A stretch of 34,250 nucleotides of DNA from Rhizobium aethiopicum (GTDB lineage: Bacteria > Pseudomonadota > Alphaproteobacteria > Rhizobiales > Rhizobiaceae). The position numbers and the translations under genes were made by a program. Positions 16,455 through 24,174 of this stretch are shown in pieces. Position 1 is the stretch's first letter; each line of letters opens with the position of its first letter. The DNA is taken from the NCBI RefSeq assembly GCF_900094625.1, contig NZ_FMAJ01000030.1, positions 1 through 34,250 on the forward strand. Direction: 5' to 3'. The notes beneath the pieces were generated by a model. It made no database searches and was not told where the DNA came from. It saw only the letters and a list, made by a program, of their open reading frames with translations.

Positions 16455-17306
16455 TCACGCTTCGCCGTCAAAGGCGAGTTCGCTTTCGAGCGCCGGCTGG
16501 CGCAAAAAGATCCCAGCGATCAACTCCTCGGCGAGATCGCGCGGCGTTTTTTCCGCGGTGTCGATCTGCTCCGCCTTTTCCGCCCGCTCAGGAGGGGCAA
16601 AGACCCTCTTAACGACGGTTGGCGAGCCACGCAGGCCGCACTTGGTGAGGTCCTCTATGCCAGCGTCGGCCGCATTCCACTTCACGATCTGGCTGCGCGC
16701 GGCCCGTAGCGCGTCGTCGAGCGAGCCGCGGCGGATTTCGTTTGTGCCTTCGAGCATTGTAATTAGACAAGGGAGCTTGCTCATCAGCGTCTGCGTGCCC
16801 CCTTCCGAGCGGCGCTCCACCGTAATCTCGCGCCCATTGATGTCGACAGAGACGATTTTGGCAACATAGGTGAGCTGCAGGAGGTCGAGGCGCTTGGCGA
16901 TGCCAGGCCCAACCTGGGCGGTATCGCCGTCGATGGTCTGTTTGCCCGTAAAGACGATATCGGGCGTACCGAAGGCCTCTCCGATCTTCGCGATGGCTCG
17001 CGAAAGAGCAAACGAGGTCGCCAGAGTGTCGGAGCCGGCAAAATGACGGTCGGTCAAGAGTACGGCGCGGTCGGCGCCGTAGGTGAGCGCCTTGCGCAAC
17101 GCGTCCTCTGCCATGGGCGGCCCCATGGTGAGCACGGTCACCTCGCCGCCATGGCGGTCGCGCAACTGGAGCGCCTCTTCAAGGGCGAACAGATCATAGG
17201 GGTTGATGATGGTTGGCACCCCCTGACGCATGATTGTGTTCGTCACCGGATGCACTCTTATTTGTGCAGAGTCCGGTACCTGTTTGATACAGATAACTAT
17301 GTGCAT
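16455..17306 (-). CDS. fixA: FixA, ETF beta-type subunit
   Basis: A 283-residue electron-transfer flavoprotein beta-type subunit. Diagnostic blocks: M-H-I-V-I-C-I-K-Q-V-P-D-S, I-I-N-P-Y-D-L-F-A-L-E-E-A-L, G-K-Q-T-I-D-G-D-T-A-Q-V-G-P. FixA binds the bifurcating FAD with FixB and takes electrons from NADH. First gene of fixABCX-nifA. A near-consensus sigma-54 promoter and a NifA site lie 55 to 155 bases upstream. GGGAG lies further than usual from the ATG. Confidence 0.97.
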   Translation of the reverse strand: MHIVICIKQVPDSAQIRVHPVTNTIMRQGVPTIINPYDLFALEEALQLRDRHGGEVTVLTMGPPMAEDALRKALTYGADRAVLLTDRHFAGSDTLATSFALSRAIAKIGEAFGTPDIVFTGKQTIDGDTAQVGPGIAKRLDLLQLTYVAKIVSVDINGREITVERRSEGGTQTLMSKLPCLITMLEGTNEIRRGSLDDALRAARSQIVKWNAADAGIEDLTKCGLRGSPTVVKRVFAPPERAEKAEQIDTAEKTPRDLAEELIAGIFLRQPALESELAFDGEA

Positions 17307-17360
17307 GGCGGTTTCTTACTCCCTCCCTCTATGGGTGGCGGGCTTGCAGTACATATGCTT

Positions 17361-17380
17361 GCGTGCATCATTCGTGCCAA
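17361..17380 (-). promoter_or_regulatory. Sigma-54 promoter of fixABCX(-nifA)
   Basis: Minus strand TTGGCACGAATGATGCACGC: TGGCACG is a perfect -24 block and GC follows the GG at exactly 10 bases. Transcription should start at about 17353, leaving a leader of some 45 bases before fixA. Confidence 0.92.
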
Positions 17381-17445
17381 CCGTTTGGCGTTCGCTATCT
17401 CATTGAAATGGCTTTGATTCCGACGTTGCTAGCATTTGACTGAAT

Positions 17446-17461
17446 TGTAAGCTTCCCTACA
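17446..17461. promoter_or_regulatory. NifA upstream activator site of fixA
   Basis: TGTAAGCTTCCCTACA fits TGT-N10-ACA exactly, about 67 bases upstream of the -24 block and 20 bases past the nifW stop. This places the end of the nifW unit hard against the fixA control region. Confidence 0.88.
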
Positions 17462-17481
17462 TTGTCGTGTCGCAACCGTGC

Positions 17482-17865
17482 TCATTCCTTTTCGAACGGC
17501 TTCAGGAAGGAGTCCAACGGGACAACGGTGCGGCCGGGTGTGACAGGTCTGTCCGGATTGTGGTCCTTGAGCACCTTGAAGACCCGGTGCGAGAGCGGCG
17601 CGGAGGTCGCGAAATCACAGTAGGCCCTTTCCAGTATGGCACGGGCACGAGCAGCGATTACCCGGTCAGGGAGATGGGAGAAGTCCTCTGCCGCGAGGTA
17701 TTGGCCCATACGCTTCATGATATGGAGTCGCGAGACATCGAGAACCTTCGGGTCATAGGGGACCCCTAGGGCTGCGAAGAACTCCTCCGCAGCCGAGAGA
17801 CATTTCAGCCGATTGAGGATGTCTTTGACATCGACGGGACTGCTGTCAGCGGAGCAACGGCACAT
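17482..17865 (-). CDS. nifW: NifW, nitrogenase stabilising/assembly protein
   Basis: A 127-residue protein with the NifW family pattern: L-N-R-L-K-x-L-S-A-A-E-E-F-F-A-A-L-G-V-P-Y-D, V-L-x-V-x-R-L-H-I-M-K-R-M-G-Q-Y-L, and H-R-V-F-K-V-L-K-D-H. NifW binds immature MoFe protein and is linked to its late maturation and oxygen protection. GGGGGAA precedes the ATG. It lies on the same strand as nifS and probably belongs to the iscN-nifS unit. Confidence 0.93.
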   Translation of the reverse strand: MCRCSADSSPVDVKDILNRLKCLSAAEEFFAALGVPYDPKVLDVSRLHIMKRMGQYLAAEDFSHLPDRVIAARARAILERAYCDFATSAPLSHRVFKVLKDHNPDRPVTPGRTVVPLDSFLKPFEKE

Positions 17866-18190
17866 AAGATTCCCCCTGGTCGTGAGCGGTGATCGCGAGA
17901 CCGTTCTCCCGTAGCTTAAGCTGCAACGTACGGAATGCGTGGTTCGACGCGGCTAGGCGCAAGGCAGTCGCGTTGCAACTGAAGTCGGCATAGGCTGGTG
18001 GTCGAGTGCTATCCACCGATGGTGTCGAGAGATTGATTAAGATGATATGGCGCTGGGCCCCCTCCATGAACACGCATGGGCGGTGAACCGGCGATCTATG
18101 TGACTGAGAGCCCCGGCTTTTACCTGATCGTTCATACGATGCCGGTGCCGTCATGCAGGTCGTATCGGTGAAAAGGAATTGCCGTTTCAT
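17846..18190 (-). CDS. Doubtful open frame between nifS and nifW
   Basis: A 114-codon frame starting 14 bases after the nifS stop and running 20 bases into nifW. GGAG lies some 11-13 bases before the ATG. The product (M-K-R-Q-F-L-F-T-D-T-T-C-M-T-A-P) matches no family I know and is rich in S, R and A, typical of non-coding frames. The 340-base gap between nifS and nifW would otherwise be empty, so a decayed gene is possible. Confidence 0.25.
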   Translation of the reverse strand: MKRQFLFTDTTCMTAPASYERSGKSRGSQSHRSPVHRPCVFMEGAQRHIILINLSTPSVDSTRPPAYADFSCNATALRLAASNHAFRTLQLKLRENGLAITAHDQGESYVPLLR

Positions 18191-18204
18191 GAGCGTGCCT
18201 GCTC

Positions 18205-19401
18205 CTACTCCCCTGAACGAACCCGGCTGCTCGTGTCGGCCACGTGGCCGGAACGGGATTGGCTCCGGAGCCTTTCAACGATGCCCGGTAAAACTTCGAG
18301 CACCCGGTCGACATCCTCGTCACAGTTATCGCGCGAGAACGAGAAGCGGATTGTTCCGTGCGCCATAGCATGAGGGATATCCATTGCCCTCAAGACATGG
18401 CTCGGCTCCAGCGAACCGGAGGAGCAAGCAGAGCCGGAAGAGCAGGCGATGCCATAGCGGTTGAGAAGAAGGAGCATACTGTCTCCTTCGAGACGTTGAA
18501 AGGCGATGTTCGCAGTGTTCGGCAACCTCTTAAGCCTATCGCCGGTTACGAAGGCGCCTGGAACACGCTGGACAATGCCGTTCTCCAATCGATCTCGGAG
18601 CGACTTTAATCGGGTCCTCTCGTCGTCTATTGATTCCAGGGCGAGTTCGGCAGCCTTGCCTAAACCTACAATCCCGGCCGTATTTTCTGTCCCTGCGCGT
18701 CGGTCGCGCTCCTGATGACCTCCCTTGATCAGTGAGGAGAAAGATAAGCCCCGCCTGAGATAGAGTGCACCAATGCCTTTTGGTCCATGGAATTTGTGTC
18801 CGGACAACGAAAGCATGTCGATTGCAGTAGGTTGGAGGTCCATTGGAACCTTGCCGACCGCCTGGACCGCGTCGGTGTGGAAAAGTGCACCGATTCTCTT
18901 GGCCATCTCGGCAAGCTTAGCGACCGGGAAAATGGTTCCCGTCTCGTTGTTCGCCCACATGATCGAAGCAATCGCTACACGATGAGTGAGGGCGGTCTCA
19001 TAGGCGTCAAGATCGAGACGTCCATGTCGATCCACTGGGATCCTGTGTACCTTAATGCCGCGCGTCTTCTCCAGATGGCCGCAGAGTGTCAGCACCGCTG
19101 AATGCTCGACTGCGGAAGTCACGATCTCTGTGCGCTCAGGCATCACCTCCAGCGCCGAAAGGATCGCCGCATTGTCGCTTTCCGTCCCCCCCGAGGTGAA
19201 CACGATCTCATGATCGAACTCGGCGCCGATCAGCGCTTGCAATTGCCGGCGCGCCTTCCTCACCGCCTCGCGGATGGAGGAGCCAAAAGCGTGCGTCGAC
19301 GAAGGGTTTCCAAACTGATCCGCAAAGAACGGCAGCATGGCTTCAACCACTTCAGGATCGACTCTGGTCGTTGCATTATTGTCGAGATAGATCGCTCTCA
19401 T
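18205..19401 (-). CDS. nifS: NifS, cysteine desulfurase for nitrogenase Fe-S clusters
   Basis: A 398-residue PLP-dependent cysteine desulfurase supplying sulfur for nif Fe-S clusters. Seen: M-R-A-I-Y-L-D-N-N-A-T-T at the start, T-S-G-G-T-E-S-D-N, the V-E-H-S-A-V histidine near 100, the PLP lysine in S-L-S-G-H-K-F-H-G (K203) and the catalytic cysteine loop S-S-G-S-A-C-S-S-G (C326). The long upstream extension of the frame is ignored, since the family starts at this ATG. The ATG overlaps the stop of the NifU-like frame as ATGA, which suggests translational coupling; no strong ribosome binding site stands before it. Confidence 0.96.
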   Translation of the reverse strand: MRAIYLDNNATTRVDPEVVEAMLPFFADQFGNPSSTHAFGSSIREAVRKARRQLQALIGAEFDHEIVFTSGGTESDNAAILSALEVMPERTEIVTSAVEHSAVLTLCGHLEKTRGIKVHRIPVDRHGRLDLDAYETALTHRVAIASIMWANNETGTIFPVAKLAEMAKRIGALFHTDAVQAVGKVPMDLQPTAIDMLSLSGHKFHGPKGIGALYLRRGLSFSSLIKGGHQERDRRAGTENTAGIVGLGKAAELALESIDDERTRLKSLRDRLENGIVQRVPGAFVTGDRLKRLPNTANIAFQRLEGDSMLLLLNRYGIACSSGSACSSGSLEPSHVLRAMDIPHAMAHGTIRFSFSRDNCDEDVDRVLEVLPGIVERLRSQSRSGHVADTSSRVRSGE

Positions 19402-20348
19402 GGGTGGATCTCGACTGAGGGGAAGCGGTGACAATGCTGCGGCGTCTTGCACATGCTGTTGTTTGATAGCCTCGGGCAAGCAGCGCGGGGTGGAGTCGTG
19501 CGATGGCGCGTCACGCGATCTTGTTGGCATCGATAACGTCGCATAGCCGCCATCAGTAGGAAGGGAAGAACGTTGTGCGCTCGCGCCTTTTCCAACGGTT
19601 GGATTCGCCGCGGCTGCTTAACTAGATGGGTCGCCAGCTTAGCTTGTCGCTGAGAACTGAACTGTTGCAGGCTGCGGCGATTTTTAGACCCTGTCCTACG
19701 CGATTGCCGGCTACAACATCCATTTCGACCCTGCCAATTTCTCCAGGCCTCAGATTTCTGTTGTGACGGTCTGATCGTCCTCCTCTGCCGGAACGAGGCT
19801 TTCGACGACCAGTATTGTATAAACCGCTGACACGTCTTCGACGGCTTGAACGAGTGTCGTCCGTCTACTGCCAGATCTAGCGAAGTGAGCGACTTGGTCA
19901 TGAAATCAAGCCTCTTGACACGCACGCGTCTTCGCTCACCTTTCCTCGGCGCGGAACTGCTTGCAGAGGGGGCGTCTCCTTTGGAATCCTGGCCCGGATG
20001 CCCGCCAAAAAATTTTGCTGCCTCAGGATAATCCGTTGATGAGCAGACCTTTCTCTCCGGCAGCAAACCGCTTAAAAAGCCTGCTGTCTCCTGACGGACG
20101 GTTTGAGGCGCTTCGGCGGGCTTTAGGGTTATGAGTTCGGCCAGCGCTGGCGAGAAGGCGGTCGCTGGGTTGGAACGCAAGGACGACGGCGTCACCAGAA
20201 ACGCTTCCACCGTTGGATCGACTCCAATTATCAATTCAGGCCCTCTACCGTAGGAAACTGCCCCGGTCTCGCTGAGGGGATTTTCCTGCACGCCGTCGTT
20301 CTTCGGATTGAAAAAGGAAACCATGACCTTTTCGCAATAATTCCGCAT
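19398..20348 (-). CDS. nifU: Degenerate NifU-like scaffold, ligand cysteines lost
   Basis: An open frame of 316 codons between iscN and nifS, where rhizobia such as R. etli have nifU. Residues 1-30 (Y-C-E-K-V-M-V-S-F-F-N-P-K-N-D-G-V-Q-E-N) match the NifU start, and G-A-V-S-Y-G, A-L-A-E-L-I and F-L-S-G-L-L-P-E-R-K-V-C-S follow in family order. Two of the three scaffold cysteines are gone: G-x-V-S-C is G-A-V-S-Y, and the F-G-C block reads S-L-R-S-N. The last half does not resemble an Nfu domain in this frame; a shifted frame near 19720-19770 gives V-E-M-D-V-V-A-G-N-R-V, which might be its relic. Probably a decaying gene kept open, perhaps because nifS translation depends on it. Confidence 0.6.
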   Translation of the reverse strand: MRNYCEKVMVSFFNPKNDGVQENPLSETGAVSYGRGPELIIGVDPTVEAFLVTPSSLRSNPATAFSPALAELITLKPAEAPQTVRQETAGFLSGLLPERKVCSSTDYPEAAKFFGGHPGQDSKGDAPSASSSAPRKGERRRVRVKRLDFMTKSLTSLDLAVDGRHSFKPSKTCQRFIQYWSSKASFRQRRTIRPSQQKSEAWRNWQGRNGCCSRQSRRTGSKNRRSLQQFSSQRQAKLATHLVKQPRRIQPLEKARAHNVLPFLLMAAMRRYRCQQDRVTRHRTTPPRAACPRLSNNSMCKTPQHCHRFPSVEIHP

Positions 20349-20370
20349 GGCTCTCTCGCTTTCTCGGTGA

Positions 20371-20688
20371 TCAGCCGAAGGATTTGCCGCAAGTGCAGTT
20401 CTGGTGCGCATTGGGATTGTCGAAGACAAAACCGGAGGTTTCTGGTCCCGTCACGAAGTCGATCGTCATGCCGTTGATGTGTGCTTGCGAGTCTGCGTCA
20501 ACGAACACCTTGACCCCATTTGTTTCGATCACCGCGTCGCCCTGGCCCTGGACGCTTTCTAGCCCCACCAGGTATTTGTAGCCGGCGCATCCACCTGCCT
20601 CGACCGCGATGCGAAAGCCTTCCGCCTGCTCGGCTCGGGAAAGCGTTACGTTCATGATGGCGGCGGCATTCTCTGTGAGCTTGATCAT
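20371..20688 (-). CDS. iscN: IscN, A-type Fe-S scaffold/carrier (IscA/HesB family)
   Basis: A 105-residue A-type Fe-S carrier. The three conserved cysteines are in E-A-G-G-C-A-G-Y-K-Y and the C-terminal N-C-T-C-G-K-S-F; the G-F-V-F-D-N-P-N-A block is typical. In R. etli the gene at this place is iscN, needed for symbiotic nitrogen fixation. The start at 20688 is chosen for AAGGA eight bases ahead; the long frame upstream is shadow. First gene of the unit with the NifU-like frame and nifS. It carries its own sigma-54 promoter at 20730-20748. Confidence 0.93.
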   Translation of the reverse strand: MIKLTENAAAIMNVTLSRAEQAEGFRIAVEAGGCAGYKYLVGLESVQGQGDAVIETNGVKVFVDADSQAHINGMTIDFVTGPETSGFVFDNPNAHQNCTCGKSFG

Positions 20689-20729
20689 GGGATGATTCCT
20701 TTTTGTTCGATGGCGCATTTTCGGATTAC

Positions 20730-20748
20730 CGTGCATGCGTCGTGCCAA
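20730..20748 (-). promoter_or_regulatory. Sigma-54 promoter of iscN-nifS
   Basis: Minus strand TTGGCACGACGCATGCACG: perfect TGGCACG with GC 10 bases after GG. About 45 bases upstream of the iscN start. Confidence 0.92.
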
Positions 20749-20953
20749 GCGGTGAGGAAGGCCAAGAGTTCGATCAGCCCGCGTGTTGTATTCCTGCGTC
20801 GTCGAACATCGGAGATCTCGAAAGCGCGCCAACTCCAGAACGTCTGCCCGCGTATCTCCGTCTATCATTTTCGGTTGAGGCTCTCGTTGCCGCCGCACCG
20901 AAATCCCAGCGGTTCGGCGAAAATGAATGGGAGGCGACAACTGCTTCTAGATT

Positions 20954-20969
20954 TGTCGCTTGCGCGACA
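20954..20969. promoter_or_regulatory. NifA upstream activator site of iscN
   Basis: TGTCGCTTGCGCGACA is a TGT-N10-ACA site whose arms TGTCGC and GCGACA are fully palindromic. It lies about 205 bases upstream of the -24 element, further than usual but within looping range. Confidence 0.75.
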
Positions 20970-21000
20970 TAAAAATTCTGCACGAGTTTTCGTGATTAAC

Positions 21001-21017
21001 CGCTTAGCCCCTAAGCG
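21001..21017. terminator. Hairpin downstream of rpoN
   Basis: CGCTTA and TAAGCG form a 6-base stem around 5 bases, about 200 bases after the rpoN stop on the minus strand. There is no T-run, so termination is uncertain. The 21018-21217 stretch holds no recognisable gene. Confidence 0.2.
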
Positions 21018-21217
21018 CTTGGGCTATGGAACAGACATCTAATCTTTTCTGGAACGTCAGCTTAAGCGGCCGGAACAACTTTTGAAGCTCCCGTGACGAG
21101 GCTGCGGTCGCCAGCCCATATGAAGTCGATCCTCCATGGAGAGGACTAAGCACAATGTCACATGTGCCTCAGTTCCGCGGTTTTTGGGAAAAGGGCATCA
21201 CCTACGGTACAAAGGAC

Positions 21218-22669
21218 TTATCCCTCCGCGGCCGCCAGTACAAACCGTTTCTCCCGCCGGCGTTGCGCGGACGAGGGGATGTTCATCGCCTCGCGATATT
21301 TGGCGACTGTGCGGCGAGCAATGTCGACGCCTGTTTCCTTGAGCTTGGCAACGATGCCATCGTCGGACAGCACATCATGGAGCGTCTCTGCGGCAATAAG
21401 TGCCCTTATCTGATGGCGCACAGCTTCGGCCGAGTGCGCGTCACCGCCTTGTGAGGACGGGATCGCGACGGTGAAAAAATACTTGAGCTCGAACACGCCG
21501 CGGGGCGTGAGAATGTATTTGTTCGACGTTACCCGACTTACAGTGGACTCGTGCATGTCGATCGCGTCAGCGATGGTCTTAAGATTGAGAGGGCGAAGAT
21601 GAGCAATGCCATCTTCCAAAAAGACATCCTGGTGGCGCACGATTTCGGTCGCCACCTTAAGGATCGTCGTGGCGCGCTGATCGAGACTCCGAACCAACCA
21701 GCTCGCGCTCTGGAAGCATTCGTTCAGGAATGACTGATCTTTCGAGCTTTGGGCGGTTAGGCGAGTAACTTGCGCAAAATAGGTTTGGTTGATCAGTACC
21801 TTGGGCAAAATCTCCCGATTAAGCTCGACGTGCCATCCGCCTCCCGGCGAGGGTAGGACGAAGACGTCGGGTATGATGGATTCCGACCTTGCGGACTGGA
21901 ACTGGTTTCCAGGCTTTGGGTCAAGTGCACGAATTTCGTTCAACATATCGAGAAGGTCGTCTTCATCGACCCGGCAACGTCGCTTCAGTGCTCGAAAATC
22001 GCGTCGCGCAAGCAACTCGAGATTTGCGACCAGAGCTGCCATGGCCGGGTCGAACCGGTCTCGTTGGCGCAACTGAATCTCGAGGCATTCGCCCAGACTT
22101 CGCGCAAATATGCCCGGCGGGTCAAATAGCTGCAAAGCCTCAAGAACCCGCTTCACTCCAGCCTCAGGGCTATTTAGCCTCTCTGCTAGCTCCAGAAGGT
22201 TCACTTGCAGATACCCAGTGTCATCCAGATGGTCGGCAAGCGCGCCAGCAATCAGCCGCTCCTGGGGTGTGAAGGCAGTGAGGGCGATCTGATGGGCGAC
22301 ATGTTCGTGCAATGTCTCAGTTGAGGCGGCGAACTCATCCAGGGAAGGCCTTTCCCCCGGCGAAAGGTTGCCTGTGTCACGGATTGATTTCCAGGGACTA
22401 GACAGCTCAGGCATGTCCGTCCTGGCCGGTCCATCAACGTGGTCTTCGCGTGCGCTGATATTTGGATCATCCGCCGCAGTTGGCGATACGCCAGAAGCCC
22501 CGCCGTCATTCGACGCCAGGTCGAGAAATGGGTTCTTCTCGATTTCCTGTTCCACGAACTGATTCAGTTCGGTGTGCGCCAGCTGCAGCAAGCGAATAGA
22601 CGCGATGAGCTGGGGCGTAATAACCAGCGATTGCTGCTGACGCTGATGAAGGCTTGTAAAGGACTTCAT
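21218..22669 (-). CDS. rpoN: RpoN, sigma-54 factor (symbiotic copy)
   Basis: A 483-residue sigma-54 factor. Region I starts R-Q-Q-Q-S-L-V-I-T-P-Q-L-I-A-S-I-R-L-L-Q (activator response); the acidic middle follows; the core-binding and helix-turn-helix regions include S-T-V-S-R-V-T-S-N-K-Y; and the RpoN box A-R-R-T-V-A-K-Y-R-E that reads the -24 element is present near the end. The start at 22669 is preferred over TTG 22741 because it places region I where the family has it. It lies 75 bases after prxS in the same unit, like prxS-rpoN2 of R. etli. It serves NifA promoters; a housekeeping rpoN is probably elsewhere in the genome. Confidence 0.95.
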   Translation of the reverse strand: MKSFTSLHQRQQQSLVITPQLIASIRLLQLAHTELNQFVEQEIEKNPFLDLASNDGGASGVSPTAADDPNISAREDHVDGPARTDMPELSSPWKSIRDTGNLSPGERPSLDEFAASTETLHEHVAHQIALTAFTPQERLIAGALADHLDDTGYLQVNLLELAERLNSPEAGVKRVLEALQLFDPPGIFARSLGECLEIQLRQRDRFDPAMAALVANLELLARRDFRALKRRCRVDEDDLLDMLNEIRALDPKPGNQFQSARSESIIPDVFVLPSPGGGWHVELNREILPKVLINQTYFAQVTRLTAQSSKDQSFLNECFQSASWLVRSLDQRATTILKVATEIVRHQDVFLEDGIAHLRPLNLKTIADAIDMHESTVSRVTSNKYILTPRGVFELKYFFTVAIPSSQGGDAHSAEAVRHQIRALIAAETLHDVLSDDGIVAKLKETGVDIARRTVAKYREAMNIPSSAQRRREKRFVLAAAEG

Positions 22670-22744
22670 GGTTCGAGCAAAACTCCTATCATTCGGCGCA
22701 GGTGTGCACGACAAGTCGTAGCTGCTGGTCGTTGGCTTCAATGC

Positions 22745-23284
22745 TCATACGAAGGCTGGGGCCTTAAGGCATTTCAAAATGTTTTGCGGCGAAGAAACGC
22801 CATACGGATCGGTCGCGCAGTTGTCGCCAAAGCCTTCTTCCTCGAACCACCCCTCCACGACGCCATTATTGATCACGGCAGCGTAGCGCCAGGAGCGCAG
22901 ACCGAAACCGAGATTGTCCTTGGCGACGAGCATACCCATTTTCCGAGTGAATTCTCCCGAACCGTCCGGGATAAGCTTGACATTTTTCAACCCCTGAGAC
23001 TTGCCCCAAGCATTCATGACGAAGGCATCGTTGACGGAGAGACAGTAGATGTCGTCAATGCCATTCTTCTTAAACTCGACATAAAGACTTTCGAAATCAG
23101 GCAGTTGGAAGGTGGAGCAGATTGGCGTGAAGGCGCCCGGCAGCGAAAAAAGGATTACCCGCTTACCGCTGAAATAGTCGTCGGTCGTCTTGTCTTCCCA
23201 GCGGTAGGGGTTGGGACCGGATATAGACTCGTCGCGAACCCGCGTGCGAAAGGTGACAATAGGGACCTGCTTTTCCATGGTCAT
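22745..23284 (-). CDS. prxS: Peroxiredoxin PrxS (AhpC-TSA/Prx5 type), symbiosis-linked
   Basis: A 179-residue atypical 2-Cys/Prx5-type peroxiredoxin that reduces peroxides with a thiol partner. The peroxidatic cysteine is in S-L-P-G-A-F-T-P-I-C-S, the usual P-G-A-F-T-P-x-C-S context; the later F-V-M-N-A-W-G and the R-S-W-R-Y-A-A-V-I-N-N-G-V block agree with the family. The ATG at 23284 has AGGAG nine bases ahead; 23278 is a second possibility. Co-transcribed with rpoN from a sigma-54 promoter, as described for prxS-rpoN2 in R. etli. It likely protects bacteroids from peroxides. Confidence 0.93.
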   Translation of the reverse strand: MTMEKQVPIVTFRTRVRDESISGPNPYRWEDKTTDDYFSGKRVILFSLPGAFTPICSTFQLPDFESLYVEFKKNGIDDIYCLSVNDAFVMNAWGKSQGLKNVKLIPDGSGEFTRKMGMLVAKDNLGFGLRSWRYAAVINNGVVEGWFEEEGFGDNCATDPYGVSSPQNILKCLKAPAFV

Positions 23285-23368
23285 CAATGAAGCTCCTCTA
23301 GGAAAATTTATTTGCGGCCTCTCAGTCACGGCTAACACGAATCCGACCTCGGCCCACACGCCAGGGCA

Positions 23369-23385
23369 AGCAAGCGTCATGCCAT
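23369..23385 (-). promoter_or_regulatory. Sigma-54 promoter of prxS-rpoN
   Basis: Minus strand ATGGCATGACGCTTGCT: TGGCATG, then GC 10 bases after GG, then T, close to the full consensus. About 85 bases before the prxS start. It makes rpoN transcription depend on RpoN itself. Confidence 0.9.
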
Positions 23386-23650
23386 TTGGCCTGAAGGAGA
23401 TGGACTTGCGGTCAGCACAGGGCCTTCGTCGCCGCACTCGTGCGCTGCTCGTGCGGGCGAGCGAATTGTGAAGCCGTTGTGCCGCGCTGACGGCCGGGCG
23501 CTGTTTCGGCTACTTCCGACCGCATCTCGATCAAGGTTTCTCTGCCGCCTTTTAGAACCTTAGCATACTGCCCGCCAGTCCGGTCGCGGCGGGAAGGCGC
23601 GGGTCACGAGGTTTGAGGTTCTGCTCGTGCGTATGTCTACCCGCGCACGT

Positions 23651-23676
23651 TTTCTTGTTTGAAACTGCACAAGAAA
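23651..23676. promoter_or_regulatory. Long palindromic NifA-type site upstream of prxS
   Basis: TGT-N10-ACA at 23656-23671 is embedded in perfect 8-base arms TTTCTTGT and ACAAGAAA around 10 bases. It is about 270 bases upstream of the -24 element, a long reach. It could serve prxS-rpoN, or another factor may bind it. Confidence 0.55.
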
Positions 23677-23699
23677 GTTTGAGGTCCGACAAAAAGGGG

Positions 23700-24155
23700 G
23701 CGCCAGGCTCGGACCGCGCATCGAAAAATGGTGAAACGCAAACGGCTCCGATAATTTCGTCACAGAAGACGACGATGGCGGATATCCGCAGGTTGGGGGC
23801 GTGAAGAGCTCGCAGCCGCCAATATCGATCGGCTGATGCCGACCGGCACCCGGGTCGCGCTATGTAGCCTTTGGCCTACGAGCATTTGTTGCTCGGCTGA
23901 CGTCGCCGCGGAGCTGATATTTTGTTCCTCTCACCGCTCACCGCTCAGCTCGCTGGCGACCTGCTGGGCGCCCGGCGCCGATGGCGACGCCACCCACCTG
24001 CCCGGCGGCTATCCCGAGCTGCAAGCCGGCGGCTCCGGGACTAGAAGTTTTCTCGCCCGGAATGCTCGATGTGGTAGCGCCCGGCACGTCCGTCTGCATC
24101 CCGACAATGCCGCCTAGTTCTTTACGCTGGCGCGCCAGGCTGGCCTTTCCAATAC
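23700..24155. other. Spacer between prxS control region and fnrN, no supported gene
   Basis: GC-rich, with open frames on both strands but no ribosome binding site or family match. A short tandem (TCACCGC twice) lies near 23935-23948. Probably decayed sequence. Confidence 0.3.
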
Positions 24156-24174
24156 GCGGGTGGTAATTACCCGC
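24156..24174 (-). terminator. Hairpin overlapping the fnrN stop
   Basis: GCGGGT and ACCCGC form a perfect 6-base stem with a 7-base loop that includes the stop codon region of fnrN. No T-run follows on the minus strand; weak terminator candidate. Confidence 0.25.

Noticed and set aside
22670..22741. TTG start giving rpoN 24 extra residues
   Set aside because: Region I of sigma-54 begins right after the ATG at 22669, as in the family; the extension adds no recognisable sequence.
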